NCBI GenBank assembly: GCA_019456165.1
Contig: VRUJ01000004.1
Location: 104,224-168,223 of the forward strand
Direction: 5' to 3'
Source: Chloroflexota bacterium
GTDB taxonomy: Bacteria; Chloroflexota; Anaerolineae; Anaerolineales; UBA11579
DNA: 64,000 bases
Part shown: positions 61,962 through 64,000 of the stretch, one piece after another
How the letters are laid out: each line of letters begins with the position of its first letter
Numbering within the stretch: position 1 is the first letter of the stretch
The notes under the pieces: model-generated
What the model saw: the letters and a program-made list of their open reading frames with translations, nothing else
What the model was told of the DNA's origin: nothing
Databases searched by the model: none
Position numbers and translations under genes: made by a program

Positions 61962-63326
61962 ATGAGACCAGTTTACGCAATATCGGGTGGTGTTTCAAAA
62001 TTTGCAAAATCCCGTCCCGATAAAACCTTTCAAGCCATAATCAAGGAAGCCTACGACTACGCCATAGCCGATATCGGCCTGGATTTCCCCGCCTTCACCA
62101 GCGCTGTGGACGGCTCAGTCGCTTCGTACTTCTCCGATCATTTTTCACGCCAGTTGATGGCCGGCATCATGGCGCAGGATTATCTCGGCCTGTGCCCCAA
62201 GCCCAGCCATCGCGTTGAGGGCGGCGGGGCCACCGGGGGCCTGTGTTTCCAGGAAGCCTGGAAGTCTGTTGCCAGCGGACATATGGATGTGTGCGTGGCC
62301 TACGGCTTCGAAACCATGAGCCACGTAGAAACCTGGAAGGGCAATGAGTTCATCGCCCTGGCCTCCGATATTTCCTTTGACTATCCTGTGGGTGGTTTTT
62401 ACTCCGGCTACTACGCCATGATGGTCACCCGCCACATGAAGGAATACGGCACTACAGTCGAGCAGATGGCGCACGTCAGTGTGAAGAACCACATCAACGC
62501 CTACCACAACCCTTACTCCCAGAAACGCAACCGCTACACGGTAGATGATATTCGCAGCTCGCCTATGGTTGCCTGGCCGCTCACCCGCCTGGATATCTGT
62601 GTGATGTCTGACGGGGCTGCCGCCACAATACTAGTCTCCGAAGAGGGGTTGAAAAGGCTGGAAGATGCTGGAGCGAAGATTCCACGCCCGTTGGTCAAGA
62701 TCGCGGGCATCGGCCGCGGCACAGACGCCATGCGCATGGCCGACCGTCCCCACGTGGACTACGACTTCTTTGTTGACAACTACGCTACCGAACAAGAAAA
62801 AGCCTCGGATGACACCCTAAAATACTACAAGAAATTATGGGACCACGGCACACGCTACCCCGGGGTGCACTCTTTCCGGGCTGGCCGCACAGCGGGTAAC
62901 ATGGCCTACAAACACGCGAGTATATCCAACCCGCTAGAAGAACTTGATTTCGTAGAACTGCATGATGCTTACACCTCTAGCGAGATCCAGACCTATGAAG
63001 ACCTGGGTCTGTGCCGCTATGGGGAGGGCGGCCCATTCGCCGAATCCGGTAAGGCATTCATGCCCAGCGTGGAATACGACCTGAAGCTGTCGGATAAACC
63101 TGTCTGCCCAGTTAATCCCTCCGGTGGGCTGATCGCCTGCGGGCATCCCGTCGGCGCTACTGGTCTGATGCAGGCTGTTTTCGCTATCTGGCAGCTGCAA
63201 AGCAATATTAAGAAACACTTTGACGACGCTACATTACAAGTTCAAGACGCCAAGCGCGGCGCGATCCACAGCCACGCGGGCACTGGCACGTATGTAACCG
63301 TCAGCATCCTGGAACGTGAGGAGTAA
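61962..63326 (+). CDS. Thiolase-superfamily protein lacking the nucleophilic cysteine
   Basis: 454 residues, like SCP-x/archaeal-type thiolases by overall pattern: VEGGGATGG near residues 85-93, HDAYTSSEIQTYEDLGL, NPSGGLIACGHPVGATGLMQ, and a C-terminal HAGTGTYVTVS. The position where active thiolases carry Cys (as in VNNNCATG) is Gly 89 here, and the C-terminal CxGGG-type motif is also absent. Known Cys-less members, such as steroid side-chain aldolases of the Ltp2 type, act as retro-aldolases with a DUF35 partner. A DUF35-like gene follows by 3 bases, so an aldolase or lyase role is more likely than thiolysis (inference). Confidence 0.82.
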   Translation: MRPVYAISGGVSKFAKSRPDKTFQAIIKEAYDYAIADIGLDFPAFTSAVDGSVASYFSDHFSRQLMAGIMAQDYLGLCPKPSHRVEGGGATGGLCFQEAWKSVASGHMDVCVAYGFETMSHVETWKGNEFIALASDISFDYPVGGFYSGYYAMMVTRHMKEYGTTVEQMAHVSVKNHINAYHNPYSQKRNRYTVDDIRSSPMVAWPLTRLDICVMSDGAAATILVSEEGLKRLEDAGAKIPRPLVKIAGIGRGTDAMRMADRPHVDYDFFVDNYATEQEKASDDTLKYYKKLWDHGTRYPGVHSFRAGRTAGNMAYKHASISNPLEELDFVELHDAYTSSEIQTYEDLGLCRYGEGGPFAESGKAFMPSVEYDLKLSDKPVCPVNPSGGLIACGHPVGATGLMQAVFAIWQLQSNIKKHFDDATLQVQDAKRGAIHSHAGTGTYVTVSILEREE

Positions 63327-63329
63327 ATC

Positions 63330-63878
63330 ATGGCTAAAATCCCCCCAAAACGTGAAGAGACCCTGGGCGGTTTCATCGTCCACAATATCCCCTTCCCCAA
63401 AGAGACCGACCCAGATGCGTTGGCCTTCCTCAAAAAGATGGCTCCCATCCAGATAGAGCAGCCCTACCAGATCACCTACTTGCATTCCTACGCCCAGGAC
63501 AGCCCCTGGTTTGCCGGGCTGACCAATAAGCGCCTGCTGGCCAACCAGGACCCGGTGGACGGCTACACCTACGCCAACCCGCGCGGCCACGATATGTACT
63601 CCGGCGAGGAGACCAACTGGATCGACATCAGCGACCGTCAGGCCAATATCCACGCTTTTACTGTCTGCCACTTCGGTTCGGAGGAATTCCTCCCCGAAAC
63701 GCCTTACGTGCTGGCCTTGATCGAGTTCGAGGGTGTAGACACGCTGCTGCTCACCCGTCTGGTGGGCGTAGACCCTGACGAGGCCTCCCTGGATTGGATC
63801 GGTATGCAAGTCGTCCCCAAATTCCTGCGCAACAGCAAACTCAAACCCACAGACGTATATTTCACCCCAGCGGAGTAA
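63330..63878 (+). CDS. DUF35-like OB-fold protein lacking zinc-ribbon cysteines
   Basis: 182 residues. The pattern PWFAGLTNKRLLANQ...DGYTYANPRGHDMYSGEE...NWIDIS followed by IHAFTVCHFG and an OB-fold strand series (VLALIEFEGVDTLLLTRLVG) matches the DUF35 (zinc ribbon plus OB fold) family. Where normal members have CxxC-G and CPxC, this one has DPVDG and HDMYSG, so the zinc site seems lost. DUF35 proteins bind to and help thiolase-like enzymes. It lies directly downstream of the Cys-less thiolase (TAA-ATC-ATG; GAGGAG before it). Probably a stable partner. Confidence 0.78.
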   Translation: MAKIPPKREETLGGFIVHNIPFPKETDPDALAFLKKMAPIQIEQPYQITYLHSYAQDSPWFAGLTNKRLLANQDPVDGYTYANPRGHDMYSGEETNWIDISDRQANIHAFTVCHFGSEEFLPETPYVLALIEFEGVDTLLLTRLVGVDPDEASLDWIGMQVVPKFLRNSKLKPTDVYFTPAE

Positions 63879-63981
63879 CGCAAACATAATATTATGGTTT
63901 TCAACCAGACCCTAAAGGTTTCCATGGATTGACCCCCAAAAACAAGACATATAAATAAGCACCCCTATGAGATAATAAAAC

Positions 63982-64000
63982 AAAGGAGGTGCTCTTTATG
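63982..64000 (+). CDS. Start of a further gene, truncated by the window end
   Basis: AAAGGAGG at 63982-63989 is followed 8 bases later by ATG at 63998-64000, where the window ends. It is almost certainly the start of another gene; its product cannot be known. The intergenic stretch 63879-63981 shows no other gene. Confidence 0.5.

Noticed and set aside
1..64000. CRISPR arrays, insertion sequences, prophage, rRNA
   Set aside because: No spaced identical repeats, transposase or integrase genes, or rRNA sequences were seen on reading through the window. The only mobile-looking part is the AT-rich restriction-modification pair.

Overview
The window (64 kb, mid-GC) looks like a chromosomal piece of an uncultured Chloroflexota bacterium, probably Anaerolineae. 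This is an inference from gene content: immune-inhibitor-A-like secreted peptidase, DUF4349 lipoprotein, large LuxR-type ATPase regulator, response regulator with a roadblock-like domain, a Cys-less thiolase/DUF35 pair, many Ser/Thr-rich lipoproteins, and a tRNA without encoded CCA. No marker gene settles the taxonomy.

Layout. (1) 27-3055, minus strand: pantothenate operon panB-panE-cupin-panC. (2) 3351-5352, minus: an AT-rich restriction-modification pair (beta-class amino-methyltransferase with SPP motif plus HNH endonuclease). (3) 5521-9426, minus: a sulfotransferase translationally coupled to two tandem paralogous beta-propeller lipoproteins. (4) 9620-9859, plus: a small YtxH protein with a clear promoter and terminator. 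(5) 10159-47265, minus: a ~37 kb surface-polysaccharide locus. (6) 47511-63878, mostly plus: housekeeping and signalling genes (response regulator, tRNA-Gln, glmU, CNNM/CorC-type protein, cytidine deaminase, phosphoesterase, DUF4349 protein, LAL regulator, GT-C glycosyltransferase) ending in a thiolase-like/DUF35-like pair. A further gene starts on the last three bases.

The polysaccharide locus holds the parts for a sulfated, acidic glycan. There are two NeuB-type nonulosonate synthases (one fused to a xylose-isomerase-like TIM barrel) and three CMP/nucleotidyl-transferase-like enzymes. There is also a UDP-GlcNAc 4,6-dehydratase, several SDR and Gfo/Idh oxidoreductases, and GDP-fucose synthase. 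A bifunctional ATP sulfurylase/APS kinase would make PAPS, and two sulfotransferases could use it, one fused to a GT2 glycosyltransferase. Assembly and export genes are a Wzm/Wzt ABC transporter with a Wzt C-terminal domain, two KpsS/KpsC-like GT-B proteins, GT2 and GT4 enzymes, an O-antigen-ligase/polymerase-like membrane protein, a Wzz-like protein and a DUF115 protein. No Wzx flippase, initiating phosphosugar transferase, DegT aminotransferase or GDP-mannose dehydratase is visible in the window. A minus-strand hairpin with a T-tract at 29629-29657 probably splits the locus into at least two transcription units, the downstream one starting with the PAPS-forming enzyme.

The most unusual items are the thiolase-like protein in which the nucleophilic cysteine is replaced by glycine, paired with a DUF35-like partner lacking zinc cysteines; the NeuB-TIM-barrel fusion; the GT2-sulfotransferase fusion next to PAPS synthesis; and several genes with a -10-like box 6-9 bases before the ATG and no ribosome binding site, which suggests leaderless transcripts.
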